Source: Actinomadura luteofluorescens
GTDB taxonomy: Bacteria > Actinomycetota > Actinomycetes > Streptosporangiales > Streptosporangiaceae
Direction: 5' to 3'
DNA: 64,000 nt
Assembly (NCBI RefSeq): GCF_013409365.1
Contig: NZ_JACCBA010000001.1
Coordinates: 3,472,001 to 3,536,000, forward strand
Shown here: positions 15,652-24,281 of the stretch, in pieces
How positions within the stretch are numbered: the first letter of the stretch is position 1
Layout of the letters: every line of letters starts with the position of its first letter
Notes under the pieces: model-generated
The model's input: only the letters and a program-made list of their open reading frames with translations
Told to the model about the DNA's origin: nothing
Databases searched by the model: none
Made by a program: the position numbers and the translations under genes

Positions 15652-18339
15652 TTAGGGCTGGGCCAGTAGCCGTCGTGTGACGTCCCGTTCCGCTCGGGCT
15701 CCGAGGGCGTCCCAGCTCTTGGCCGCTCGCGCGAGGCCGTCGGCGTCGCCCTCGGCACGGGCGCGGGCGCGGTCGAGGCACGCCGCCGCCCACCGGTTCT
15801 CCTCGCCGAGCGGACCGGCCTCGGCCAGCAGTTCCGCCGCGCGGGGCAGCCCGGCGGCCACGGCCAGTTCCGCGCCCGCCGCCCGCGCGTACGCCAGGTA
15901 CGGGTCCAGCGGCGTCCCGGCGGCGAACGCCTCGCGGACGAGCGGCTCGGCGTCGTCGAAGCGCCCGTCGTGCAGGGCGAGACGGGCGTCCACGAAGGCC
16001 ACCGGCGCCGCCGGGCCGCCGGCCACCCGTGCGGCCCGGGCCCGCCACAGCGCCGCCGGTTCCCGGTCGCCGGACATCCCGCAGGCCAACGCGGTCGCGC
16101 ACACCGACGCCAGCATCCAGCGCGGCGCCGGCCGTCCGGCCCGCTCCCACCGGTCCCACATCCGCTCGCCGTGCCCGATCGCTTCGCGGAAGCGCCCGGT
16201 CAGCGCCAGCGGCTGGACGAGGCGGCCGGCGGTGATGTGCGTGTCGCGCAGGAGGTCGTCCTCCATGCCCGCCCGCGCCGCCTCCATCCCGCCGCGCAGG
16301 TCCCCGGCCATGATCGCGTAGATGCAGGCGCGGCCGTAGGTGTTGCAGACCTCCGGCGCGCAGTACGGGTCGTCGCGGTCCATGGACGCGAGCAGGCGCA
16401 GCCGCTCCCGGGTGATCCGGTTCGCCTCCCGCAGCCGCCCGGCGCGCAGCGCCGCGGTGCCCGCAGCGCACAGCGCGGAGCTGGTCAGCACCGGATCCCC
16501 CGCCGCCCGCGCGGCGGCGACGGCGGCCGCCGCGAGCCCGGCGTCCGGGACGGCCTCGCCCGGCCCGGCCAGCCAGGCCCGGGCCACGGCCACGCGCGCG
16601 GCCACCTCGCGGTCGCCGCCGTGCCCGGCCGCGGACGCCTCGGCGAACAGGTCGTGCAGGCGCTCGCGCGGCACGCGGGTCTCGAACGCCTCCGGGAAGC
16701 GGCACGCGGTCTCCACCGCCCGCGCCAGGTCGACCGCCCGGCCGCGCTCGTCCCCGGCCCGCCGCGCCCGCTCGGCCGCCTCCAGCAGCAGGTCGAACAC
16801 GTGCTGGTTGGACGTGGTGCTGACGTGCGCGCATCCGGCCCCGGCCCGCAGCTCCCGCGCCGCCGAGCCGGGGTCCCGCGCGAGGGCGGCGGCCGTCCGG
16901 TAGTGCGCGAAGGATTCCAGCAGGTTGCGGCGGGCGAACGTCAGGTGCGCCAGCGCGCTCGCCAGCCGGTACGTCACCTCGCCCGCGCCGGCGTCGTCCG
17001 GCGGCGCGGGCGAGGCCAGCGCGGCCCGCAGGTCGGCGGCCATGGCGTCGAAGTCGTCCCGCCACCCCGGGTCGCCGAGCCGGTCCTCGGCGGCGGACGC
17101 CGCGGCCGCGGCCCAGCGGAGGCGGCGGGCCCTCGTCCCGTCCTGCTCCCCGGCGTCGGACAGCCGGGCGAGCGCGAACGCCCGGACCGTCTCCAGCAGC
17201 CGCCACCGGCTGACCCGGCCGCGCACGTGCACGACGAGGCTCTTGTCCACCAGCCGGCCGAGCAGGTCGGCGACGCCCGCGCGGTCCCCGCCCACCGCGG
17301 CGGCGGCTTCCATATCGAACGCCCCCGCGAACACCCCGAGCCGCCGGAACAGCGCCCGCTCCTCGTCCGCGAGCAGGTCGTGGCTCCAGGACAGCACCGC
17401 GTCGAGGGACCGGTGCCGCTCCTGGCCGCCCCGGCCGCCGGACAGCAGCCGCAGCGCGTCCTCCAGCGCGGCGAGCAGCCCCGTCGCGCCGAGCGACGCC
17501 GCCCGGGCCGCGGCCAGCTCGATCGTCAGGGGCATGCCGTCCAGCCGGGCGCACAGCTCCGCGACCACCTCGGGCTCCGCCACGAACCGCGGATCGGCGG
17601 CGAGCGCGCGGTCGCGGAACAGCCGCTCGGCGTCCGAGCCCAGGGCCAGCGGCGCCACCGGCACGCAGCGCTCCCCCGGGACGCCGAGCCGCTCCCGGCT
17701 GGTCACGAGCACGCGGGTACCCGGGCAGGCGGCGAGGAGGCGCCCGGCGAGCGCGGCGGCCTCGTCGATCAGGTGCTCGCAGTTGTCCAGGACGAGCAGC
17801 CAGTGCCCGGAGCCGAGCCGCGCGGCGACCGCCTCCTCCAGCGGCTGGTGCGAGCCCTCCGTCACCCCGAGCGCGGTCGCGACCGCCCTGGTCGCGAACC
17901 CGGCGCGCACGGGGACGAGGTCCACGAACGCGCCGCCGGACGGGAACAGCGCGGCGGCGTCGCCGGCGACCGCCGCCGCCAGCCGGGTCTTGCCCACGCC
18001 GCCCGGTCCGAGCAGCGTCACCAGCCGCGCCTCCTCCAGCGCGGCCAGCAGGGCGGCGCGCTCGGCGTCCCGGCCCACGAACGTCGTGGCGGACGCCGGA
18101 AGGCCCGCGACACGGCCGGGGTCCCGCGCCCCGGAGCCGGCCAGCTCCGCCAGCGCCCACCGGTCCGGTACGCGGTACTTGCGCAGCAGCGACGACACGT
18201 GGCTCTCCACCGTCCGCACCGAGATGTGCAGGCGGTGGGCTATCTGCGCGTTGGACATCCGCGCGCCCAGGGCGGCCAGTACCTCGGCCTCGCGCTCGGA
18301 CACGTGCTCCGCCACCGCGGCCCCTTTCCGTGGCGGCAT
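15652..18339 (-). CDS. LuxR-type regulator with N-terminal HTH, NB-ARC-like ATPase and TPR-like repeats
   Basis: This is an 895-residue regulator. Residues 12-62 are a LuxR helix-turn-helix (SEREAEVLAALGARMSNAQI, then SVRTVESHVSSLLRKY). A P-loop ATPase follows, with Walker A GPGGVGKT at 111-118, Walker B in HWLLVLDNCEHL and the later MPLTIELAAAR. The remaining ~500 residues are helical, Ala-rich TPR-like repeats. The HTH is at the N-terminus rather than the C-terminus seen in MalT-like LAL proteins. It is divergent from the cupin gene (83 bp apart), its most likely target. The activating ligand is unknown. Confidence 0.85.
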   Translation of the reverse strand: MPPRKGAAVAEHVSEREAEVLAALGARMSNAQIAHRLHISVRTVESHVSSLLRKYRVPDRWALAELAGSGARDPGRVAGLPASATTFVGRDAERAALLAALEEARLVTLLGPGGVGKTRLAAAVAGDAAALFPSGGAFVDLVPVRAGFATRAVATALGVTEGSHQPLEEAVAARLGSGHWLLVLDNCEHLIDEAAALAGRLLAACPGTRVLVTSRERLGVPGERCVPVAPLALGSDAERLFRDRALAADPRFVAEPEVVAELCARLDGMPLTIELAAARAASLGATGLLAALEDALRLLSGGRGGQERHRSLDAVLSWSHDLLADEERALFRRLGVFAGAFDMEAAAAVGGDRAGVADLLGRLVDKSLVVHVRGRVSRWRLLETVRAFALARLSDAGEQDGTRARRLRWAAAAASAAEDRLGDPGWRDDFDAMAADLRAALASPAPPDDAGAGEVTYRLASALAHLTFARRNLLESFAHYRTAAALARDPGSAARELRAGAGCAHVSTTSNQHVFDLLLEAAERARRAGDERGRAVDLARAVETACRFPEAFETRVPRERLHDLFAEASAAGHGGDREVAARVAVARAWLAGPGEAVPDAGLAAAAVAAARAAGDPVLTSSALCAAGTAALRAGRLREANRITRERLRLLASMDRDDPYCAPEVCNTYGRACIYAIMAGDLRGGMEAARAGMEDDLLRDTHITAGRLVQPLALTGRFREAIGHGERMWDRWERAGRPAPRWMLASVCATALACGMSGDREPAALWRARAARVAGGPAAPVAFVDARLALHDGRFDDAEPLVREAFAAGTPLDPYLAYARAAGAELAVAAGLPRAAELLAEAGPLGEENRWAAACLDRARARAEGDADGLARAAKSWDALGARAERDVTRRLLAQP

Positions 18340-18422
18340 CCGTGGTGCTCCGCGGGGGCCACGGATGACGGCGAACCTCCCCGGCGACGAGGCTGGAGGC
18401 GACCCGGTACGAGGAGGACGAC

Positions 18423-18968
18423 ATGACCACCCTAACCGCGCGACCCGCCACCGACCTGGACATCCTGACCGCCGCCGTGCGCGCGGCGACCGCCCGCGGC
18501 GCCGACTGGCAGGACACCGCCGACCGCGTCGCCGGCGCGCTGCGCGAGCATCTCCCGTCCCCAGGACAGCTGCTCCGTCCGGACCAGCTCGTCGGCGAGC
18601 CGGGCACCTCCAGCGGCCACATGCTGCACGTGGAACCGGACGGCTCGTTCTCGATGATGGCCATCGTGTGGCAGCCCGGTGCCGAGACCCGCGTCCACGA
18701 CCACGTGACGTGGTGCGTGTTCGGCGTCCTGGCCGGGGCCGAGCACGAGGACCTCTACACCCTCTCCGACGACGGCACGGCCCTGATCGAGGCGGGCGCG
18801 AACCCGAACCCGGCGGGCGAGGTCAGCGGCTTCGCGCCGCCCGGTGACATCCACCGCGTGCGCAACCTCGGGGACGCCACCGCCGTCTCCCTGCACATCT
18901 ACGGGACGGACCTCGACCGCGTCGGCTCCAGCGTCCGCCGCTTCTACGACCTGCCGATACGGGGCTGA
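18423..18968 (+). CDS. cysteine-dioxygenase-like cupin
   Basis: This 181-residue cupin has the iron-binding pattern of the thiol dioxygenase family: VHDH (His92, His94) with an adjacent Cys98, and a third His144 in PPGDIHRVRN. AVSLHIYGTDLDRV matches cysteine dioxygenase C-termini. It would oxidise a thiol such as cysteine to its sulfinate using O2. An AGGAGGA ribosome site lies just upstream of the ATG. It is divergent from the LuxR-ATPase gene, and its end shares a terminator hairpin with the convergent gene. Confidence 0.8.
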   Translation: MTTLTARPATDLDILTAAVRAATARGADWQDTADRVAGALREHLPSPGQLLRPDQLVGEPGTSSGHMLHVEPDGSFSMMAIVWQPGAETRVHDHVTWCVFGVLAGAEHEDLYTLSDDGTALIEAGANPNPAGEVSGFAPPGDIHRVRNLGDATAVSLHIYGTDLDRVGSSVRRFYDLPIRG

Positions 18969-18985
18969 GCCCGCCCCGCTCAGCC
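18963..18985. terminator. bidirectional hairpin at convergent gene ends
   Basis: GGCTGAG (18963-18969) and CTCAGCC (18979-18985) form a 7-bp stem around a nine-base loop. The stem contains the stop codons of both convergent genes. There is no U-tract, as is usual in actinomycetes. Confidence 0.6.
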
Positions 18986-19642
18986 GAGGACGAAGGGAAC
19001 CCTCGCGGCGAGACCGCCCAGCTCGGCCACCTCCGCGCCGGTCGGCGCGCGGCGTCCGGTGCCGACCAGCAGCACGTCCTCGTCGGAGAACGAGGCGGGG
19101 AAGGAATCCCCGGCGATCCTCTCCAGCAGCTCCCGGGCGGCCGCGAGGGTCTCGGCGGGCGGCTCCGGGCCCTCCGGCAGGTGCGCGATCAGGTCGAGGT
19201 GGTGCAGCGTCCACTCGATCACGTAGGCGGACAGGTAGTCGCCGGCCGTCAGGACCTCGTCCTGGGTCTCGACGCGGGCGGCGGGATCGGCGAGGGTCGC
19301 GGCGCGGCCCGCCGCCGAACCCACGTCGTCGAGATGGAACTTGAGCAGCCGCGGCTCCTCGTAGGCGGCGGCCAGCCGCGGGATGAGCGCGTCGAGCGGG
19401 TCGTCGCCGGTCGGCGGCTCGACGAGTTTCCAGTAGGTCGCCGCGTCCACGGTCGGTTCGCCGTCGGCGGGGGTGACCAGGGTGATCAGGACGTCCTGGG
19501 CGTCGATGACCAGATGGCACACCAGGTCCCGGACGAGCCAGCCCGCGCAGCCGGACGGGCGCGCGAAGTCCTCGTCCGGGAGGCCGGCGACCGCCGCGAG
19601 CAGGGCCGTCCACGAGCGTGAGAAGTGATCCACTTTCGGCAC
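18980..19642 (-). CDS. maleylpyruvate isomerase / mycothiol-dependent family protein
   Basis: From GTG 19642 this reads 220 residues. The N-terminal domain (SWTALLAAVAGLPDEDFARPSGCAGWLVRDLVCHL) matches the MDMPI fold, in which three His/Glu/Asp residues hold a divalent metal. The expected residues are visible in LVCHLVIDAQD and VIEWTLHHLDLIAHL. The C-terminal part fits the MDMPI C-terminal domain with a short LVGTGRR strand. These enzymes use mycothiol in isomerisation or detoxification; the substrate here is not known. The longer upstream frame is shadow sequence. Confidence 0.78.
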   Translation of the reverse strand: MPKVDHFSRSWTALLAAVAGLPDEDFARPSGCAGWLVRDLVCHLVIDAQDVLITLVTPADGEPTVDAATYWKLVEPPTGDDPLDALIPRLAAAYEEPRLLKFHLDDVGSAAGRAATLADPAARVETQDEVLTAGDYLSAYVIEWTLHHLDLIAHLPEGPEPPAETLAAARELLERIAGDSFPASFSDEDVLLVGTGRRAPTGAEVAELGGLAARVPFVLG

Positions 19643-19686
19643 GGTAATACCGCGCCGCGATGGCGGACAAGGGAATTCGGGCCGCA

Positions 19687-20580
19687 CTAGACGGCGGTCG
19701 CCGGGGCGGCGGTCCGGGCCTCCAGAGCGCGCACGACCGCGGCCATGTCGGCCTCGCCGTGCCCCAGCGCCGCGGTCTCGCCGTAGAGGGCGTGGCACAC
19801 GTCCAGCAGGGGCGAGGCGAGCCGCGCGGCGCGGGCGGCATCCGCGATGAGGCGGTTGTTGTCCAGGACGTTGGCGATGGACGCCTGCACGGCGAAGTCG
19901 TGTTCGAGGAGCTTGCGGCCCTTGGCGCGCGACACGGTGCTGGCCATCGGCCCGGCGTCGAGCACCTCCAGCAGGCGCCGCCGGTCCAGGCCGTGCCGCT
20001 CGGCGAAGTGGAAGGCCTCCGCCAGCCCGGTGACCATGGTGATCAGGTAGAGGTTGACGGCGAGCTTCATCTGGAGGGCCTGCGGAACCGGCCCGCAGGC
20101 GAACACCTCGCCGCACATGGGGCCGACCAGGGGCCGGACGGCGTCCACGGCCGAAGGCTCCCCGGCCAGCATCGCGATGAGCTCCCCCGACTCGGCCGGA
20201 CCCCGCGATCCGGACACGGGCGCCTCGACGTACCGTCCGCCGACGGCCTGGACGTCGGCTTCGAGGCCGCGCGAGTAGTCCGGTGACGTCGTCCCCATGT
20301 GGACGACGATCCGTCCTCGCAGGTTCGCCGCGAAACCGGGGGTGCCGCGCCCCAGCGCGGAATCGATGGCGGGGCCGTCGGCCAGCATGAGGAACACCAC
20401 CCGCGTGCGGCGGAGAACGCCGGCGGGGTCGTCCGCCACCACCGCACCCGCCGCGCGCAGCGGTTCGCACTTGGCGGCGGTCCGGTTCCAGACGACGAGG
20501 CCGGTCCCCGCCCGGACGAGGTTGAGCGCCATGGGCTGCCCCATGACGCCGAGGCCGATGAAACCGGCGTCGCTGCCCAC
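19687..20580 (-). CDS. NAD(P)-dependent beta-hydroxyacid dehydrogenase (HIBADH-like)
   Basis: This 297-residue enzyme starts at GTG 20580. The Rossmann motif [13 protein letters not shown] (residues 6-18) is followed by [13 protein letters not shown], the substrate loop [16 protein letters not shown] and the catalytic-lysine helix MKLAVNLYL. These are the marks of the 3-hydroxyisobutyrate / 6-phosphogluconate dehydrogenase-like family that oxidises beta-hydroxy acids or reduces aldehydes and imines. It is divergent from a TetR gene, with a palindrome in the gap, so it is the likely target of that repressor. Confidence 0.87.
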   Translation of the reverse strand: MGSDAGFIGLGVMGQPMALNLVRAGTGLVVWNRTAAKCEPLRAAGAVVADDPAGVLRRTRVVFLMLADGPAIDSALGRGTPGFAANLRGRIVVHMGTTSPDYSRGLEADVQAVGGRYVEAPVSGSRGPAESGELIAMLAGEPSAVDAVRPLVGPMCGEVFACGPVPQALQMKLAVNLYLITMVTGLAEAFHFAERHGLDRRRLLEVLDAGPMASTVSRAKGRKLLEHDFAVQASIANVLDNNRLIADAARAARLASPLLDVCHALYGETAALGHGEADMAAVVRALEARTAAPATAV

Positions 20581-20604
20581 CGTCGCCTCCAGAGCTTGCG
20601 AGTT

Positions 20605-20618
20605 ATGACAGTGGTCAT
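20605..20618. promoter_or_regulatory. probable TetR operator between dehydrogenase and TetR genes
   Basis: ATGAC-AGTG-GTCAT is a perfect inverted repeat in the 97-bp divergent gap. GATAATGATC next to it (20619-20628) may form a second, weaker half-site. The AT-rich composition stands out from the surroundings, as expected for a promoter-operator. Confidence 0.6.
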
Positions 20619-20677
20619 GATAATGATCCAGGTAGATAGGGCAATAGCGTGCGAAGTTTTCCTCACAGGGGGCGATC

Positions 20678-21298
20678 GTGGCGACCGGCGAACGGGGCCC
20701 GCGGGAGCGGATGGTCTTCAGCGCGGCGCAGCTCATCCGCCGCGACGGCGTCACCGCCACCGGCCTGCGCGAGGTCGCCGAGCACGCCGGGGCGCCGCGC
20801 GGCTCGCTGCAGCACTACTTCCCCGGCGGCAAGGAACAGCTGGTCAACGAGGCCGTCGAATGGGCCGGACGCTACGCGAGCGCCCGCATCGCCCGTTTCA
20901 TGGCCGCCATGGCGCGCCCCACGCCGGGGCGGCTCTTCGCGGCGATGGTCCGCCAGTGGACCGAGGAGTTCGAGGCGACGGGCTTCGACCGCGGCTGCCC
21001 CGTCGCCGCCGCCACGGTCGACTGCGCGGAGTCCGTGACGTCCACCCGGACCGCCGCGGCCGCCGCGTTCGCCGCGTGGCGGCAGCCGATCGCCCGCGAA
21101 CTGGCCGCCATGGGCGTCCCGCCCCGCAAGGCGACCGCCCTGGCGACCCTGATGGTCAGCTCCCTGGAAGGCGCCATCCTCCTGGCCAGAGCAGAACAGA
21201 GCGTCCGCCCGCTACGCACCGTCGCCAGGGAACTGGCCCCCTACCTCGACTCCTGCGCCCCGAGAACCCGACCTGACCCGTGTCTCAGTGCGCCATGA
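20678..21298 (+). CDS. TetR family regulator, LmrA/YxaF type
   Basis: This 206-residue repressor has its helix-turn-helix in residues 8-52 ([20 protein letters not shown], then [20 protein letters not shown]). The PGGKEQL stretch is the mark of the LmrA/YxaF subgroup. The C-terminal domain (residues 80-195) includes [16 protein letters not shown], also typical of that group, which senses flavonoids and drugs in Bacillus. The GTG start has AGGGGGCG upstream. It probably represses the divergent dehydrogenase gene. Its end overlaps the convergent PNPOx-like gene by 14 bp. Confidence 0.87.
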   Translation: MATGERGPRERMVFSAAQLIRRDGVTATGLREVAEHAGAPRGSLQHYFPGGKEQLVNEAVEWAGRYASARIARFMAAMARPTPGRLFAAMVRQWTEEFEATGFDRGCPVAAATVDCAESVTSTRTAAAAAFAAWRQPIARELAAMGVPPRKATALATLMVSSLEGAILLARAEQSVRPLRTVARELAPYLDSCAPRTRPDPCLSAP

Positions 21299-21779
21299 GG
21301 CTGGGGAGGCGGGTCCGGAAGTCGATGACGCCGACCCAGGTGGGGCGCAGGGCGATGCGGGCCATGCGGGTCTCGGGATGGTCGGCGCCGGCCACGTAGC
21401 CCGCGCCGCCCTCCTCGCCCAGGAACCGGCGGGCCGACCGGGCCTGCTCGGGCACCATGCCGTCCACCTCGGTGATCGAGACGCGTCCGCGCAGGAGGAG
21501 CACCTCCGGCGGCTGCGTGTCGGTGTCGATGCTCACGGCGACGTCGGGACGCTCGCGGAGCGCGCGGATGCGGGCGGCCGGGCGCAGGATGCCCATCGGC
21601 GGGCAGTGGACGTAGGTCGCCATCACCAGTTCCTCACCGGTCCAGGTGAACCACGTCGACATGATGCGGGGCGTCCCGTCGACGGCCGTGAAGGCGAGGC
21701 GGGCCGGGATCGTGGAGTCGAGCAGGCGCTTCGCGACGTCGGTCTCCAGCAGGCGCACGTCGCCCTGGGGCAGGTCCAT
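21285..21779 (-). CDS. pyridoxamine 5'-phosphate oxidase-like flavin/F420-binding protein
   Basis: This 164-residue split-barrel protein has its ATG at 21779 preceded by AAGGAG six bases upstream; an ATG two codons earlier leaves no spacer. Features are LDSTIPARLAFTAVDGTPRIMSTWF, VHCPPMG and a later VSITEVDG, as in the PNPOx-like families. Such proteins bind FMN, F420 or heme; the cofactor cannot be read here. It lies downstream of the OYE gene on the same strand (72 bp) and may be part of the same stress-response unit. Confidence 0.78.
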   Translation of the reverse strand: MDLPQGDVRLLETDVAKRLLDSTIPARLAFTAVDGTPRIMSTWFTWTGEELVMATYVHCPPMGILRPAARIRALRERPDVAVSIDTDTQPPEVLLLRGRVSITEVDGMVPEQARSARRFLGEEGGAGYVAGADHPETRMARIALRPTWVGVIDFRTRLPSLMAH

Positions 21780-21851
21780 GGTCATCTCCTTTATGGCGGT
21801 CGAAGGGGATGACCACGGACGGCCCGGAAACTCATCGCCGCGCGACGAGAT

Positions 21852-22940
21852 TCACCGCCGCGCGACGAGATCCATCGCCGGGTAGTCGGTGTAGCCCGTC
21901 GCGGCGCCCGTGTACATGAGGTGCTGCTCCCGGACGGGGTTCAGCGGCGCGCCGACGCGGAGCCGCTCGACGAGGTCGGGATTCGCCAGGAACGGGCGGC
22001 CGAGGGCGATGAGGTCGGCGCCCGCGGCGACGAGGCGGCCGGCCTCCCGGGCGACGTGCTCGGTGGTGACGCCGGGCAGCACCGGGTTGGCGATCAGCGT
22101 TCCGGGCCACATGCGGCGGATCGTGTGGAAGAGGGCGCTGTCCGGGTCGGCGTAGACGACGTGCAGGTACGCCGGGGAGATCTCCGCCAGCGCCCGGACG
22201 AGGGCCGGGTAGACGTCGTCCAGATCGTCCTCGTGCATGGCGTTGGCGGTGACTCCGGGCGAGATCCGGACGCCGACGCGGTCCGGGCCGACGGCGTCGG
22301 CGACGGCGCGGGTCACCTCGACCGTGAACCGGATGCGCGCCTCGGCCGGGCCGCCGTAGGCGTCGGTGCGGCGGTTGGTGGCGCGGGACAGGAACTGGTG
22401 CAGCAGGTAGCCGTTCGCCGAGTGCACCTCCACCCCGGCGAAGCCCGCGTCGACGGCGTTGCGGGCGGCGGACGCGAAGTCGGCGACGGTGGAGCGGACG
22501 TCGGCGGCGGTCATCTCCCGGGGGACGACGGCGGGCCGCGCTCCGGACGGGGTGTGGATCGTGTCCGGGAGCGGGACGGGCGACGGCGCCACCGGGTGCA
22601 GGCCGCTGTTGTCGGGGTGCCCGACGCGTCCGCCGTGCTGGAGCTGGAGGAACATGCGGCCGCCCGCGTCGTGGACGGCGCCGGTGACGCGCCGCCATCC
22701 GGCCACGTGGGCAGGGGCGTGGATCGCGGGGATGTTCGGGTACGTCTGGCCGACCGCGTTGGGGGTGGCGGCCTCGGCGATGATCAGCCCGGCGGTGGCG
22801 CGCTGGGCGTAGTAGGTCGCCATCAGGCCGGTCGCGACGCCCGAGGCGTCCGCGCGGTTGCGGGTCATCGGGGCCATGACCAGGCGGTTCGGGAGGACGA
22901 GTCCGCCGAGTCGGGCCGGTTCGAGAAGCGCGGTCTCCAT
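21852..22940 (-). CDS. Old Yellow Enzyme family alkene reductase
   Basis: This 362-residue TIM-barrel flavoenzyme shows the OYE blocks: LVLPNRLVMAPMTRNRAD, IIAEAATPNAVGQ, QLQHGGRVGH, and the substrate-site GVEVHSANGYLLHQF followed by SRATNRRTDAYGG. The C-terminal phosphate-binding segment is AGADLIALGRPFLANPDLV. It uses NAD(P)H and FMN to reduce activated C=C or nitro groups. The MFS gene lies 44 bp upstream on the same strand, and the divergent SARP probably controls both. Start ATG 22940 matches the family N-terminus. Confidence 0.92.
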   Translation of the reverse strand: METALLEPARLGGLVLPNRLVMAPMTRNRADASGVATGLMATYYAQRATAGLIIAEAATPNAVGQTYPNIPAIHAPAHVAGWRRVTGAVHDAGGRMFLQLQHGGRVGHPDNSGLHPVAPSPVPLPDTIHTPSGARPAVVPREMTAADVRSTVADFASAARNAVDAGFAGVEVHSANGYLLHQFLSRATNRRTDAYGGPAEARIRFTVEVTRAVADAVGPDRVGVRISPGVTANAMHEDDLDDVYPALVRALAEISPAYLHVVYADPDSALFHTIRRMWPGTLIANPVLPGVTTEHVAREAGRLVAAGADLIALGRPFLANPDLVERLRVGAPLNPVREQHLMYTGAATGYTDYPAMDLVARR

Positions 22941-22984
22941 GGTCGTGTCCCTTCGGTGAGAGAACTCAGGGGTGGTGAGAGGAC

Positions 22985-24199
22985 TCAGCGGTGGTGCGAG
23001 AGGTCGGCGGTGCGCGGGAATCCGTGGGTGCGGGCGGCGAGGACGACCGCGAGGACCGGGGCGAGGAGCGCGAGGGTGCTCCAGGCGAGCGAGGCCGAGC
23101 CGGACACGTGCAGCAGGACGCCTCCGGCGATGCCGCCGCCGGCCATGGCGACGTTCCAGAGGGTGACGAGCATGGCCTGCGCCGCGTCGGCGGCGTCGCC
23201 GCCCGCGTCCCCGGCGGCGGTCTGGAGCAGGGTCGGCGCGCCGCCCCAGCCGAGGCCCCACAGCACCACGGCGGCGTAGACGAGGACGGGGGCGTCCGCC
23301 CACAGGGCGAGGACGGCGGCGGCAGCGGCGACCAGCAGCGTCCCGGCGATCATGAGGGCGCGCAGGCGGCGGTGGATGTGCGCGCCGACCACCCAGATGC
23401 CGGCCAGGGACGCCGCCCCGAAGGCCAGCAGGACGAGGTCGGTGGACGAGCCCATGCCGAGCCCGTCGAGGATCGCGGCGATGTAGGTGTAGAGGATCGT
23501 GTGGGCGAGGACGAACACGAGCGTCACGAACAGCACGGCCGCCACACCGGGGACGCGCAGGACGTTCTGGCCGCCCGTCCGCTCTCCCGCGCGGCGTCCG
23601 GGGAAGTCCGGGACCGACACCCTGATCCAGCCGAGCAGGACGACGGTCAGCCCGGTCATGGTCAGGAACGCCGCCTGCCAGCCGAGCGCCGCGCCGAGGA
23701 ACGTCCCGGCGGGGACGCCCAGGGAGAGCGCGAGCGGGATCCCCGCCATGGCGACGGCGATGGCCCGTCCTTCCAGGTGGGAGGGCACGAGGCGGCGGGC
23801 GTAGCCGGCCAGCAGCGCCCACGCGAGACCGGCCGCGACCCCGGCCGCGAACCGGGCCGCCATGGTCAGCGCGTAGTGGGTCGACAGGGCCGTGACGGTG
23901 TTGGCGGCGGCGAACCCGGCGACGGTCGTCAGCAGGAGGCGGCGGCGCCGCCACCCGGCGGTGGCCGCGGTCAGCGGGACGGCGGTCAGCGCCGTCCCGA
24001 TCGCGTAGATCGTCACGGTCTGCCCGGTGGCGGACTCGCTCGCGTGCAGGCTCGCGCTCATCGCGGGCAGCAGCCCGGCGGGCAGCGTCTCGGTCAGGCT
24101 CGTGATGAAGACCGCCGTCGCCAGCGCCAGCAGCGCCGGCAGGGGCAGGCCCCGGTCGGACGTCTCGTCCGGAGCGGTCGTTCTCTCCGCGGTTCGCAT
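22985..24199 (-). CDS. MFS drug/sugar efflux transporter
   Basis: This 404-residue protein has twelve predicted helices in the DHA1/AraJ style. LTETLPAGLLPAMSASL in helix 1 and LVPSHLEGRAIAVAMAGIPLALSLGVPAGTFLG around helices 4-5 match the motif of sugar-efflux and chloramphenicol-type exporters. The ATG at 24199 faces the SARP gene 82 bp away, across a perfect 11-bp tandem repeat. With the OYE gene directly behind it, the pair looks like a detoxification operon: reduce and export. Confidence 0.88.
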   Translation of the reverse strand: MRTAERTTAPDETSDRGLPLPALLALATAVFITSLTETLPAGLLPAMSASLHASESATGQTVTIYAIGTALTAVPLTAATAGWRRRRLLLTTVAGFAAANTVTALSTHYALTMAARFAAGVAAGLAWALLAGYARRLVPSHLEGRAIAVAMAGIPLALSLGVPAGTFLGAALGWQAAFLTMTGLTVVLLGWIRVSVPDFPGRRAGERTGGQNVLRVPGVAAVLFVTLVFVLAHTILYTYIAAILDGLGMGSSTDLVLLAFGAASLAGIWVVGAHIHRRLRALMIAGTLLVAAAAAVLALWADAPVLVYAAVVLWGLGWGGAPTLLQTAAGDAGGDAADAAQAMLVTLWNVAMAGGGIAGGVLLHVSGSASLAWSTLALLAPVLAVVLAARTHGFPRTADLSHHR

Positions 24200-24230
24200 G
24201 CCGCGACTGTGCCGGGCGGCGCTTCGGATG

Positions 24231-24252
24231 CGCTGACGGTCCGCTGACGGTC
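24231..24252. promoter_or_regulatory. two tandem 11-bp repeats, probable SARP binding site
   Basis: CGCTGACGGTC occurs twice in immediate succession (24231-24241 and 24242-24252). SARP proteins bind heptameric direct repeats spaced by one helical turn of 11 bp near the -35 region, and this site lies in the gap between the MFS and SARP genes. It is therefore the natural candidate for control of the MFS-OYE operon and for autoregulation. Confidence 0.65.
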
Positions 24253-24281
24253 GGCATGCCGCCGCCGAGTACCGTGCTGGC

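Noticed and set aside
15970..18426. 818-residue ORF on the plus strand
   Set aside because: It is antisense to the LuxR-type regulator, which has intact HTH and Walker motifs. The shadow has none.
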